From NCBI RefSeq assembly GCF_036850765.1, contig NC_089490.1, positions 288,282,982-288,346,981 on the forward strand: a stretch of DNA of 64,000 nt. Direction: 5' to 3'. Below the pieces are notes generated by a model, which was not told the DNA's origin, did not search any database, and worked only from the letters and a program-made list of their open reading frames with translations. Shown piece by piece: positions 1-10,458 of the stretch; position 1 is the first letter of the stretch, and each line of letters opens with the position of its first letter. Source of the stretch: Saccopteryx bilineata (Eukaryota; Chordata; Mammalia; Chiroptera; Emballonuridae). The position numbers and the translations under genes are program-made.

Positions 1-229
1 AATATCAAGCCATGACTTGCTTTTCAAAATAGAACAATGCAATGTAGCCATAGGTCAGATATATTTTCTCTAAAATTCAAAAAGGCCAACTCTGGATTGT
101 GCTATTTTACATTTTGTAGGTAATGGAATTTACAGCAACTTATCTCTTAATTTAGAGAAAATTTTTAATATGTTTCTTTCAGTAATTTATTATTAAATGA
201 AAAGCTACATCAAAATTTAATGACTTAAA

Positions 230-608
230 CCTCACCAGGTGGTGGTGCAATGGAGAGAGTGTAAACTGGGATGCTCAGGATCCAGGTTCAAAACCCCGAG
301 AGTGCCAGCTTGAACATGTGATCATAGACATTACCCCATGGCCGCTTGTTTGAGCCCAAAAGTCACGGCTTGAAGCCCCAGGTCGCTGTGTTGAACTCAA
401 GATTGCTGGTTTAAGCAAGAGGTCGCCGTCTAAACTCAAGCACCGTGGACCGTGGACAAGGAGCACAGGAGAAAGCAACCAATGAACAGCTTAAGTGCTA
501 CAACTATGAGTTGATGCTTCTTATCTCTCTCCCATCTGTCTGTCTCTCTGTCTCTGCCTCTGTCTTTGTCTATCTATCTCACTCAAAAATAAATAAATAG
601 AATAAACT
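230..608 (+). repeat. tRNA-derived bat SINE, class A (long form)
   Basis: The head reads CCTCACCAGGTGGTGGTGCA, followed by a tRNA-like B box (GGTTCAAAACCCC), repeated 'gcttga..cc' internal units, the 'agaaagcaaccaatgaac' block, a TCTCTCTGTCTCTG pyrimidine tail and an A-rich AAATAAATAAAT end. The same layout recurs at 6036, 20676, 33706, 48508 and 62452. It is diverged from those copies, so fairly old. Target duplications are not clear. Confidence 0.85.
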
Positions 609-2430
609 TAATGTCTCAATATAGCAAAAGTAATTTATTTCACTTATAGGTCTGAGATATGGACAAAACTCAGAAGGTAGAGAGAATGGCTTAACACTGA
701 CCATAATGTGAGATAGAGTTGCTCAACTGGAGAAAAAAAGTTCACTTTTAAGATTTCTCACACACATTAGTGACAACTTGGTTTTCACTGTAGCTAGAAC
801 TCATTTATGACCCCTCTATGGGGTTGCTTGGGCTTGCTCAAGAAACAAGAGCTGCCCACCAAGAGAAATATTTCTCCTCCATATATCATCTTAGTAGATG
901 ACTGATCTGTTTTGTTCCTTTAATTTAGAGATCTTTATAGATATTTGATTGATTAAACACTCTTTTATCATATGTTTCTGTGGCTTATTGTGAGAGTTGC
1001 ATCTGAATTTTTTTCTTATAGTTAATTGCTGCCACTTGGTTTTTACATCTCCAGAATCCCGTACTTTCATTAAAATCAGGGAAAACTAATTAATAATAGC
1101 ACCTATCATGAACTCCTCCCCACTGTACAAAAAAACAATCACCACAAAGTTTTAAGGACACTAATGCCCTCTCACTAACTCACTTTTGATGTCTTAAGGA
1201 GTAAACTCCAAGTCTTCCAGGTTAGTGTGGATAAGAAGTAATTGAACAGGAGAACAAAATAGACTTATTGCTGTGATCATTCCCAACTTCTTCACACCAA
1301 AGTTTGCCAAGAAAGTTCTGGCATTTCAACTTAATAGAGTGTCATTTTTAGGTCCAGGCTTTAATTATCTAATCAAGTACACTATAAACACTTCCAACTT
1401 CTTATGCCATCATATTAAATCCTGAACCCAGAGTGATGATAACTCGTAGAGTGTTTGATCCAACTCAGCATTGTATTCTGTTCTCCTTGACCCAACACCG
1501 TAGGAATCTTCAGTCATCTACTAATAAATGATAAAGAGAACCTGAAATACTTCAATTGTATAAGCAAGCAATATGCTCACATAAAATATTTTCACTTCTC
1601 CATCTGAGCTTTGTATGTGTAGCTGTTATTATAGGCCTGGAGGCAATGAGGGGCCATGGAAATTAGTTGTGAGAAGAATTATAAGATAAGCGACCCAGGA
1701 TGAGTCAATACATTTTTTAAATGTATATAAAGTCTTTCTCCCTTGGAACAGAAAGCAATGAGCTCTCTCCAAAGCAAAGAAGTTTCAACATAATTTGATT
1801 ATTTAAATGTCTCAGCATCTTCTATCTATGTTTAAATATCCTAATTCTATATCTCAAAGTTTCACTCTTTCTCCTTTATGATCCGTTCCTTAGCCTGAGA
1901 GACCTGTTCATAGTAAGCATTTCATGACATTACAACCCTGCAAACCATAGACCAAGGCTCTGGGCTGGAATATTAGCCAAGTTTACCCAGAGGCAACACA
2001 TACTGGTTAGGTGAAACTGAAAAAAGTGACTGAGTTTTAACACAGTTCTTTGTATTTATTTTAGGTATCTTGAGAAAGAGCTTTCTCTGCCATAGTTATT
2101 ATATCAGCATTTTATATCTGAAAAAGTGTGTGTCAAAATTATAAAACCTATCTACATCTAATAATACATTTTGGATAATAGAGCCAAATGATTTATAACA
2201 TTTTCTTTGAAAATATTTCATTTAAATTCTTTTAAAAATTAAATAATATAGAATTATTCATTTGCTTGTTTCAATTATCCAGAAAGAGAATTTAACTAAC
2301 CTGTTTATTCAGTTATTTATTTATTTTAATTTACACTTTTAAATTTATATACTGTGATCCTGACAAATCACTTATGAGGTTTTTGAATCATTTTGTATTT
2401 GATAGATTCAAGTCGATTTAGTCTTAAGTA
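609..2430. other. Intergenic, nothing recognised
   Basis: AT-rich sequence with no long open frame, no clear repeat family and no exon-like segment that I can support. Confidence 0.6.
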
Positions 2431-2730
2431 TGTTAAGGCAGTGGTCCCCGACCCCTGGGCCGCAGACCAGTACTGGTCCGTGGGCGATTTGATACTGGTC
2501 CGCTGAGAAAGAATAAATAACTTACATTATTTCTGTTTTATTTATATTTAAGTTTGAATGATGTTTTACTTTTAAAAAAAATGACCGGATTCCCTCTGTT
2601 ACATCCGTCTAAGACTCACTCTTGATGCTTGTCTTGGTCACATCCCACTCTAAAGGCCGTTCTGTGAAAATATTTTCTGACATTAAACCAGTCTGTGGCC
2701 CAAAAAAGGTTGGGGACCACTGTGTTAAGG
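2431..2730. mobile_element. Non-autonomous hAT DNA transposon with perfect 8-bp target duplication
   Basis: The element proper is 2439-2722 (284 bp). It starts CAGTGGTCCCCGACCCCTGG and ends GGTTGGGGACCACTG, imperfect terminal inverted repeats of hAT type. It is flanked by identical 8-bp copies of TGTTAAGG (2431-2438 and 2723-2730), the target duplication length of hAT elements. It has no transposase ORF, so it is a MITE-like deletion derivative. Confidence 0.93.
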
Positions 2731-5700
2731 GGATATCAAGTCTACCTCTTCTTTGTTGATATTTTTCAAATAGATATGTTTTAATTGTTATCATAGATTA
2801 CCTCAACTTCAAGATTGAGAATATAACTTAACTCTGATCATTGTATTTTAATAAACTTCTCAGGAGTAATAAAATTTATAAACTGTGTTCTTAGTGATTT
2901 ACAAACCACTTTTATTTTTTTAAACCACAGTATGTTTTTCAATATGTTATCCAGGGCCATAGAAATCTGACTTATCTTGTTAGTTTTTCTTAAAATTATG
3001 GATTACAAATCAAATCTACTAAGCAGAAATGCGACTAGAACAATTAGAAGAATCTGCACCTTAAATACTGCCCTCGTGAAGCTAGCTCACACTAAAACTT
3101 TAGAACTGTTGATAGTGATTTTCTAAATCTTACTGCTAATTTATGCTGACCAGCAGCAAAAGTAACTTGCTCTTCTACAGAAATACTTTCTGGAAATACA
3201 TTTGTAATTGTGCATTTGAACTAACTGAGGCATATTATAGCTACACATGAAAAACGTTATTTTGTATAAAAATGTTGTTGAACATGTTACATAAAATCAC
3301 CAAGGATTTTTTTAAGAAGGTATCCAAGATTAATTTCCTAAGGACAGTAAGACATAAAAATTTTTCCCTGAAAAGTGTTTGTAAAAACTGTGATATTTAG
3401 TTACTTGTGCAATTAACATTACTCCTATGTAAAAGAAATGAATCACACATAGACCATCACTAAACCAAGGGTAGTTTCAAAAGCTAACAACAAACAAAAG
3501 AACACATGGAGAAAGTCAATGGGAAAGGAAAACGAGTAAGAGTATTGTGGTTTATTTTCCCCTTCTCCGGCAGGCTGATTTGCTGAGAACTATCAAGAAG
3601 AGCAGTTTTCCCTGGAGGAAACTGACTCCCTTATAATGGAAAGTAATTTCGGTTATTTATAGGTTCCAGAGAAACCTTGTGAATTCAATACTGGTTTGTT
3701 TATCTCTGGGCAATGCTGCTGTTTTTCCTGCTGCTGGCATCTTCACCTTACTTCAGCCAGAACTGCCCCATTTCCCTCTTTATGATTCCTCAGTGTGCTG
3801 GTCTATTAATTTTATGAACAAGTTATGAATTTTGAAACTTGTTCATCAGGCTAATATACCAGTTACAAGTATTGAAAGTTGTCACTGAGCATAATTCTCT
3901 TTGTGCTTTGGCTGCCAGAAAGCTACAAGCTGGTTTCGCCATCCAAATTTAAAAGCTGTGCTGAATTTCATTGCACATATTTCTGTGTTTGGGGTCTTAT
4001 TGGTTTAATGGTACTCTATTGTTTTGATCCTGCTGGTTTCTATATTTCTATCCTATAGCTGATTTTGTAATCTACCAAAAATCCTTTTGAAAATGTGGTA
4101 ATTTTTTTAATGGTTGGTTTGATAGGGAAAAATTTATATTACTACTAAGATTCCTATCTCATGTGCTTTTCTTTAAACGAGGCCAATATATGATAGTAAA
4201 TACCTTAGTCTTACTTAATGCTGAGTACCTGATATAATAAAAATGAAGATATCAATAAATCTCTGCTTTTTATTACAGAAAATATCTCTGAAGTGGAGAA
4301 ACATAGCCACTGTTAAAATTCAAATAGTACTTACAGAGCAAAAATTTTGAAATTAAATAGAATGCACACTCCTAGCATTAATTTTAAAACTTTCATAAAT
4401 CCTTAGTGATATCCATTTACTTCAAGACCAATCTTAAGCTAAAGCTTTGATTAAAAATTCTCCGACTTACTTCGAAATCCAAATATGTAATCCAAGTTCT
4501 TTCCTGAGGCTTACAATTTGTTCAGAGATTCAAGAGAGCTTGCCAAAATATTCCTATACCTCTTCTCATGCACTAGTTTAGGCTATAGCAATTCAATAAT
4601 GAACATATCTCTTCTTTCAGAATTTGATACTAATGTACTTCTTCACATGTTGGAGTTATCATTTTTTTTCTGTCTCTCTCTTTAAGAGTACCTGAAGCAA
4701 GAAAATTAAAAATTACATAGAATTTTTTTTTTTTGCTGACAAAATAAGACCATTTGTGATTTAGATTTTTCTAGTCAAATATCATGATGGCGTACTATCA
4801 TGATTACTACACTCAAAAAGAAGGAAATCTCCCTTCCCATCTTATTACTAGAGCAGTGATAGATACACTTTTTAAAAGATGATTGCAACTTCTGGACTAA
4901 GTTTAACTTAAGATGAGAAACTCTAGGTTTGTTCTATGGATATGAGACAATGTTTGGGGCAATCATACTGTGTAGAGAAAATTGAGAGCCCTTGCTTTAC
5001 AGTCTTAAATTTTATTGTCCTCCTCAAACCTTTTTTTTATTTTTAAAAAAATTCCTTTTTCAATGGAAAAATCAATTTTCCATTTACTACATCTTCCAGA
5101 ATATTTAAGTTAAACTCATGATTTTCTTTGAAGATACATATTTTCTATGTGGAATGTATTTTCTTTGGTCATACTGTAATTGAAGGTTCTTAATAGTACA
5201 AAGAACTATACAAAGAGGCTGCCTTGCCCAGGCAGGCGCTAAATTCTAACATCATACTTGGTAGCCCCTGTTCCTTCTTTTACTCCACAAAGACAATGGT
5301 GCTCTCACAAAGGTAAAATCTTCACTGACAGCTGAAAATCAGAGGGAAAATGAAGAGCCCCAACTCCTTATCAACCTTAGTCAAGTGATCACCATGTCCT
5401 ATGATTGATTCTTCATCTTCTCTGCTAGTGGTCTCATATCTCTTCCTCTAGGTCTTCATATCCTCTTTTTGGAACCATCAATGTCCTTAACTTGTTCCCT
5501 GGCCTCAGACATGTGCACATCCCAAGACATCCTGCTGTCTCTGTCTCCCCTTCCATCTTCTGTGTCTTTCACAGGAGTCTTATCTTTTGATCTCCATGAA
5601 CCAATGTGGCTACTTTGTTGACAACCTTATCAAACATGTTGAACTTTGGTCTCTAACTGAAGATGTCCTTCAACAGGAGTTCAAGTGATTCTCATAAATG

Positions 5701-6035
5701 GCAGCAACAAGGACAGTGGCTGCACTAATGAGGCCAAGACATAGCCAGCCAAGGAACTGGCAATCCAGTCTCTGGGTCGCAGTGGTAAAAATCACTTTCT
5801 AAGATGATGAAAATTAATTATGCCAGTTTCACATTGCTGCAATTATTTTACCTGTATATGTGTATTTATGAAAACCTGGAAAATGTTCACCAGTTCATCA
5901 AGTTTTTAACTACCAAGCTAGACTTTATCATGTATCTGATGGGGGATCCCAAAAGTGAGAAATTTGGCTTCAGCAATAATAGCTTTTAGTTGTAATGAAT
6001 AGGAGATATGTAAGAGTTAAGAACTAGTTAATCTA
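2731..6035. other. Intergenic, no supported gene
   Basis: No clear repeat or exon. The less AT-rich stretch at about 5210-5790 looks unlike its surroundings and may be an old decayed retrocopy (see findings). I cannot name a parent. Confidence 0.5.
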
Positions 6036-6362
6036 CCTGACCAGGCAGTGGCACAGTGGATAGAGCGTCGCACTGGGATATGGAGGACCCAGTTTCAAGA
6101 CCCCAAGGTCACCAGCTTGAGCTTGGGTTCATCTGGTTTGAGCAAAGCTCACCAGCTTGGACCCAAGGTTACTGGATCGAGCAAGGGGTTACTCGATCTG
6201 CTGTAGCCCCACAATCAAGGCACATATGAGAGAGCAATCAATGAACAACTGAGGTGTCGCCATGAAGAATTGATGCCTCTCATCTCTCTCCTTTTTCTGT
6301 CTGTCTGTCCCTATCTATCCCTCCTTCTGACTCTCTCCCTGTCTCTGTGGAAAAAAAAAAAA
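6036..6362 (+). repeat. tRNA-derived bat SINE, class A
   Basis: The head CCTGACCAGGCAGTGGCACA, the 'ggatagagcgtcgcactggga' A-box region, 'cacatatgagag' and 'caatcaatgaacaactgagg' blocks, the CTGTCTGTCTGTCC tail and a terminal A run define this SINE family. It is little diverged. Confidence 0.93.
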
Positions 6363-6909
6363 GATTATCTGCTTGCTATTCTCTCTTAATGGCCCCCTGG
6401 CCTTTACTTTAAAAGGCAGAAAAATGTTTACCTTTGCAGGAATGCCCAGGAAAGCTGACAGGGGGAAGACTTGAAGATTAGGGGAGTTTAAATCACTATA
6501 GTTAATTGTAAAAGCCTAGCCACAGGATTAACTGGGAAAAATAAGGGTTTACAGATTAATTAGAAACTCAATTCACCAATATCAAATCTTTGTATCCTAA
6601 GAAAACACAGCTTTTTCAGACAATTCACAGAGGCTGATTGTCCCAGGGGCACAAGGTCCCAACTCTTCCTGGGAGCCATCTGACCCTGGCTGTCTTGAAG
6701 ATATACCAAGGATACCAGATAGAACAATGCTAATTGGACCTATATTACATGAGAAGAACTTACAGAGGAGACATTCCTGCAACTGAACCCCCCCCTCCCA
6801 TGTATTGTTACATGACTAACTGCAAGGAGTTCTTGCCTCTTACTAACAGCCCCTGAACTCTGTAAAAAAATGCACTAGGAGAATGTTAAAGCAGTTCTTT
6901 TGGATAGAC
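6363..6909. other. Intergenic, nothing recognised
   Basis: A moderately GC stretch lies at 6610-6790. It has no intact frame and no known repeat signature that I can name. Confidence 0.5.
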
Positions 6910-7056
6910 CAGTGGTGGGATTCAGCTGGTTTGCACTAGTTTGGCAGAACTGATATCTAATTTTTTGTTGAGTTAGATAAACCAGTTGTTAAAATGGCAC
7001 TGGTAATCAGGGTTCTCTCTAAGGTAGGTGCTTGGGCAGGCACCCAATGTGAAAAT

Positions 7057-7461
7057 TGTTAGATTCGAGGAGTACTGACATGCTGGGGCTGCCAAGAGTG
7101 TACAAGGTCCCTGTGACGCTGAGAACAAAGAGTTCAGCAACATCCTGCATTGAGTCAGAGACCCTTATCAGAAGTTTATGTTTGAAATTCTCCACTGAGT
7201 AATACCCCCCCCTGTAACTGTGCACAACCTCCCTAGCCAATTGCTAAACGCAAAAATTCGCTTCTGTATGAACCGCTTGCTTGCTACGCTATAAAAACCC
7301 CTAGACTGTAGGCGCTCGGTGTGACTCTGGTGACTGCCACCTGAGCTTACCCCTGTGCAGGTTTGTTTTTTCTTTTTCTTTTTCTTTTTCTCTTGGCCAT
7401 AAAACTTTGTCTAAAACTCTCCAAACGTCTCCAGTGTTTGTTTCACCCGGCGAGTGCAACA
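7057..7461 (+). repeat. ERV 5' LTR
   Basis: Starts TGTTAGATTC and ends GAGTGCAACA. It contains a TATA-like CTATAAAAACC near 7290, a T/C-rich tract (7366-7393) and CATAAAAC as a probable poly(A) signal variant near 7400. Compared with the right LTR, I count about nine substitutions and no length change. Confidence 0.93.
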
Positions 7462-7465
7462 TTTA

Positions 7466-7484
7466 TGGGGGCTCCTCCCGGGAT
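7466..7484 (+). promoter_or_regulatory. Primer-binding site, tRNA-Pro-like
   Basis: TGGGGGCTCCTCCCGGGAT lies four bases after the 5' LTR. It resembles the tRNA-Pro-complementary site common in gammaretroviruses, with one substitution and one extra base. The spacing from the LTR fits. Confidence 0.75.
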
Positions 7485-7529
7485 TCCCATTATGGGAATT
7501 TTGGCTGGGGACAGGCGGAACAGCTCGAG

Positions 7530-7538
7530 CTGGTGAGT
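7530..7538 (+). promoter_or_regulatory. Candidate leader splice donor of the ERV
   Basis: CTG|GTGAGT lies about 70 bases past the LTR, where gammaretroviruses keep the donor for subgenomic RNA. This is motif and position only. Confidence 0.5.
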
Positions 7539-7748
7539 ATTTTGTTGTGGAATTCCTGTAATCTGGCTCTGGAGCATTTGCAGTCTGTGGTGGCAGACAG
7601 GACACTGTCAGAGACCTGCCCAGACACTTGGGCCAAAGGGCAGGACGCTGCCGGCTGAGGTTTCTGTTTCTGTTTGAAATCGATCAATCGTTTTAAAGTA
7701 GTGAGCTCACTCGCGCCGCGCTGCTGTCTGGTTGTTTGTTTAGCCTGA

Positions 7749-7985
7749 ATGACTGTGTGGGAAATTTTGTGTATTGCCCTCCTGGGATTTGCTGCACTGT
7801 TGTGTTTGGTGTTAATTTGTTTGCCAGTACAGTGTGATCAACGTTCATCTATCTGGATCACCCTGCTTATAGGGTGGGGAATCCTGTATGTTGTCTTTGT
7901 AGGACTAGAAGCATACCTGGCTAAGAAGAACAAGTACCACAAGATGGGACAGCAAGAATCTACAGTTAAATCCCCTCTTGATTAA
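7749..7985 (+). CDS. Membrane-leader ORF running in frame into a gag-like N-terminus
   Basis: A 78-codon frame. Residues 1-28 form a hydrophobic segment (MTVWEILCIALLGF...). After a short polar loop, residues about 34-54 form a second one (SIWITLLIGWGILY...). A basic stretch (KKNKYHK) then leads directly to Met66-Gly-Gln (ATG at 7944), the myristoylation-type start typical of retroviral Gag. The frame stops 13 codons after that start at a TAA (7983-7985), so the matrix domain is cut off. In gammaretroviruses such as murine leukaemia virus, an in-frame upstream leader yields a membrane-spanning glycosylated Gag, usually from a CUG start; here the first codon is AUG and there are two predicted membrane segments. 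The function is inferred from layout only. It could be a fortuitous open frame. Confidence 0.6.
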   Translation: MTVWEILCIALLGFAALLCLVLICLPVQCDQRSSIWITLLIGWGILYVVFVGLEAYLAKKNKYHKMGQQESTVKSPLD

Positions 7986-8053
7986 GGAAGCTTCCTCTTT
8001 GAATATTTGGAAACAGAGCTCTGGTTAGAAAAGGGTGTAGTAGAGCAGGCGGG

Positions 8054-8422
8054 ATGCCACCTGATTTCTCTTCACCCAGTCGGGGAACGCAGGACACTGC
8101 CTTCTCCCTTTGGTTTTGGTTTAGAAGTTTTGTTTGTTTTGTGTGCATATTTGGTTTGTTTGTCTGCTACTGGAATGGCGAACTTAAGAGCAGACTGGCC
8201 AAACCAAGGATTGCTAGACTCATAGAAAACATAGAGAGTTTAGCGTACTATCACCAGCACCCACCTGCAGGTAGGTGGCACGGTCAGTATGCAGCCAGTA
8301 CGGCAGCAGAGGTAGAGAAAGAAAAGGCAGCCAGGCTGCAGTTGGCTGCAGGAGAAGCGGCAGGCTCCCTTCACAGTTTCAGGCACTTGCCCCTCCCCCT
8401 TGGGCACCAGCTCAAGGGCTGA
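8054..8422 (+). CDS. Small ORF with one membrane segment, in the ERV interior (unrecognised)
   Basis: A 122-codon open frame. A polar N-terminus is followed by a strongly aromatic and hydrophobic run (residues about 19-40, rich in F, C, W). Next come a basic segment (KSRLAKPRIARL), then a Glu/Lys/Ala-rich stretch (residues about 83-104) that could form a helix. It lies between the gag-like start and the zinc-knuckle remnant, so it may be a decayed gag segment read in another frame. I do not recognise a family. No ribosome or splice evidence places its start; the first Met is only the longest choice. Confidence 0.35.
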   Translation: MPPDFSSPSRGTQDTAFSLWFWFRSFVCFVCIFGLFVCYWNGELKSRLAKPRIARLIENIESLAYYHQHPPAGRWHGQYAASTAAEVEKEKAARLQLAAGEAAGSLHSFRHLPLPLGHQLKG

Positions 8423-8879
8423 GCCACTGCTTAGTCAGGCAAAAGATAACAGCGCTGTAAGTTAGAGGTTATCATCACCTTGCTACAGCCCCTGCCCTCC
8501 TCTGCTTTGGCTCCGGGGAATCCCCGCCTCCTATCTGGAGCCAGACCCAAGGAGAAGATTTAGGGAATACGGCCCCTTCTAAACCCACTGCTTTAGCCAT
8601 AATAGAATTGTATAGTCTGTCAAGTACAAAGACTTCCTTTTTGTACCAAGGATCTGTTGTTGTATTCCCAATTTTGCTCTCCTAGTCAAACCCCTCAGTG
8701 AGATCTTCTGAGCATGGCTTTTAAGGTCTATAATAACCAAGGAAGTAACAGAAAAGGCAAATAAGGCCCAAAAGAAGTCAGGAAATACCAACTTTTGGCT
8801 CCAGCGCCCTAAGGGGCTTCATAGTTTTCATCAAGGCCCTGCTCCAGTGTGGAAAGAAAGGTCATTGAACTGAAGCCTG

Positions 8880-9290
8880 CCAGGCTTCCCGGCCCCATCA
8901 AGGGACATGTCTGTGCTGTGGAAAGAGGGACACGAGAAGGTAAGCTGCCCCCTTGCTCCATGGAGGGAGGGTTCAGTCTCTTCTAGCCCTGCTCCAGCTA
9001 CCTGTGACCTGACCTTGCCCAGTGTGCTGAGAATTGCCACTGAAGGCCTAAGGACATCGTTCAGGAGCCTAAGGTATTTCTTCCAAGTAGCAGATAAGCT
9101 AATCTCATTTCTTGTAAACACAAGGGCCATCTACTATGCCTTGCTTGAATATTTAAGTTTTATTTATCCCTCAAAGATCTCTACTGTGGGTATTGACAGT
9201 CTGGTTTTATTGCTTTATGTTTAGTGTCTCCTTTATTTCTCTTATCTCAATGCCCCATGCCTATTATAGGCTGGGACCTGCTGCTAATTC
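8880..9290 (+). pseudogene. Decayed gag nucleocapsid and protease region of the ERV
   Basis: Around 8905-8960 the Cys and His positions of a retroviral CCHC zinc knuckle can be traced, but they fall in two frames separated by an indel near the AAAGAG at 8921-8926. Downstream, one frame (to the stop at 9222-9224) carries a protease-like stretch. The position expected for the catalytic Asp-Thr-Gly reads Asn-Thr-Arg (codons near 9112-9123), so it would be inactive. The protease C-terminal signature reappears in another frame at about 9245-9290 (CPMPIIGWDLLL). The region is therefore broken by at least two frameshifts and active-site loss. Confidence 0.65.
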
Positions 9291-9700
9291 CAGCTAGAAG
9301 CAGTAGTCACTAGGACTTAAACTCTAACTGCAAAGTGTAGAAATGTAACACCCTTTCCCTAAGTACTTACAGGTTTTATAGGTTACTCAGCAAACTGTTC
9401 AAAGACTGTCCAAGAGGCACTTCTAGCAGTACACCACCCAAGGACTGACTCCCACCTAGATGCGTCCAGACACCATGACCTGACAACTCCCACTACTGCC
9501 AAGGTAGAAGGCATACCTGCCTGGGTCCACCGCAGCCGGCTGAAGCTTGCAGTCCTAGCAGAGACACCTTTGTGAACAGCGAAGACTGACCCTGCCAACC
9601 CTTGTAAGTTGACCCTGAGAAGGACAGCATGCCCTGCTTCAGCCACAAACCAGAAGTTAACTGGTCCACGCATGGAGACTTTGGGGAGGGAGGGAAACTA
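9291..9700 (+). pseudogene. Residual integrase C-terminus after a large pol deletion
   Basis: A frame near 9485-9573 contains TTPTTAKVEGIPAWVHRSRL, which resembles the C-terminal end of gammaretroviral integrase. It follows the protease remnant by only about 200 bases, so reverse transcriptase, RNase H and most of integrase are missing. The frame stops soon after. Sequence from here to 10440 should hold env in a complete provirus, but I can make out no intact envelope domain. Confidence 0.6.
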
Positions 9701-10118
9701 AGGTAAAGGAAAGCCAAGTAAGTCATCTTAAGGTTTGATGCATGTACTACTATGAGTCATACAGAAAGGGAGTGTAAGTCCCTTGGCTGAGAGAGAAGCT
9801 ACAAGGTAAATGAAAGTTATGTATGTGCTCATAGCTACCACTATAGAATAACCTATGAATATTGGTCATGTGTCCAATAGGCTACTTATGAAAAGAACAC
9901 CTCCAAAAAGCAATCTTTAAAAGAGGATTACTTAGTACTAACTTAGTCTTTGCTGAAGGTTAAGGGTTTTAGGAATTAAGAATTCTGATAAATTAGAAAG
10001 GAATTGTATGGTTTTGATAATAGAAGGTATAAGGTGTAGGTACTTTTGAAAAGGAAAGGAAAAGCAAGTTGTTATGAAGGCCAGTTATTCCTGGATAAGA
10101 AAGTGCATAAAAGTTGAA

Positions 10119-10220
10119 GGTTTGTGTAAGTTGCAGAAGGTTTGTGTAAGTTGCAGAAGGTTTGTGCAAGTTGCAGAAGGTTTGTGTAAGTTGCAGAAGG
10201 TTTGTGCAAGTTGTAAGAAG
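10119..10220 (+). repeat. 20-bp tandem repeat, about five copies
   Basis: Units of TTTGTGYAAGTTGCAGAAGG start at 10121, 10141, 10161, 10181 and 10201; the last copy is degenerate. The only recurring difference is T/C at unit position 7. Twenty is not a multiple of three, so the array is probably not selected as coding sequence. Confidence 0.95.
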
Positions 10221-10272
10221 TTAGTACAGAGAAGAAAAATGCAAGGCAGAAAGAAATTAGTCCGTAAAGCTT

Positions 10273-10306
10273 ATAGTACTAAGGGCACTTAAGCCCTTAG
10301 TACTAT
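10273..10306. other. Perfect 14-bp inverted repeat (hairpin)
   Basis: ATAGTACTAAGGGC and its exact reverse complement are separated by the 6-base loop ACTTAA. It lies in the ERV interior 153 bases before the 3' LTR, where a structured RNA element could act, but there is no direct evidence of function. Confidence 0.9.
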
Positions 10307-10440
10307 CAGCGTGTCAGCACATACTAGGGAGGACCCCTGACCTAATTAGCTTATAGCTACAGCTAAAGTAGAAAATTCTTATGAGCCCCAGCCTTATACC
10401 ATTCTCCCCACTGATGAAGAATCAAGGATTTGATTTATGC

Positions 10441-10458
10441 CCAGAAGAGATGGGGGAA
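10441..10458 (+). promoter_or_regulatory. Polypurine tract of the ERV
   Basis: AGAAGAGATGGGGGAA directly abuts the TG of the 3' LTR, the usual position of the plus-strand primer. Confidence 0.85.

Noticed and set aside
10119..10220. Regular short repeats that could suggest a CRISPR array
   Set aside because: The units are directly adjacent with no spacers, in a mammalian retroelement.
10340..10440. Possible envelope cytoplasmic-tail frame just before the polypurine tract
   Set aside because: A short Tyr/Pro-rich frame ends at the right place, but there is no transmembrane or other envelope feature before it, so I do not annotate it.
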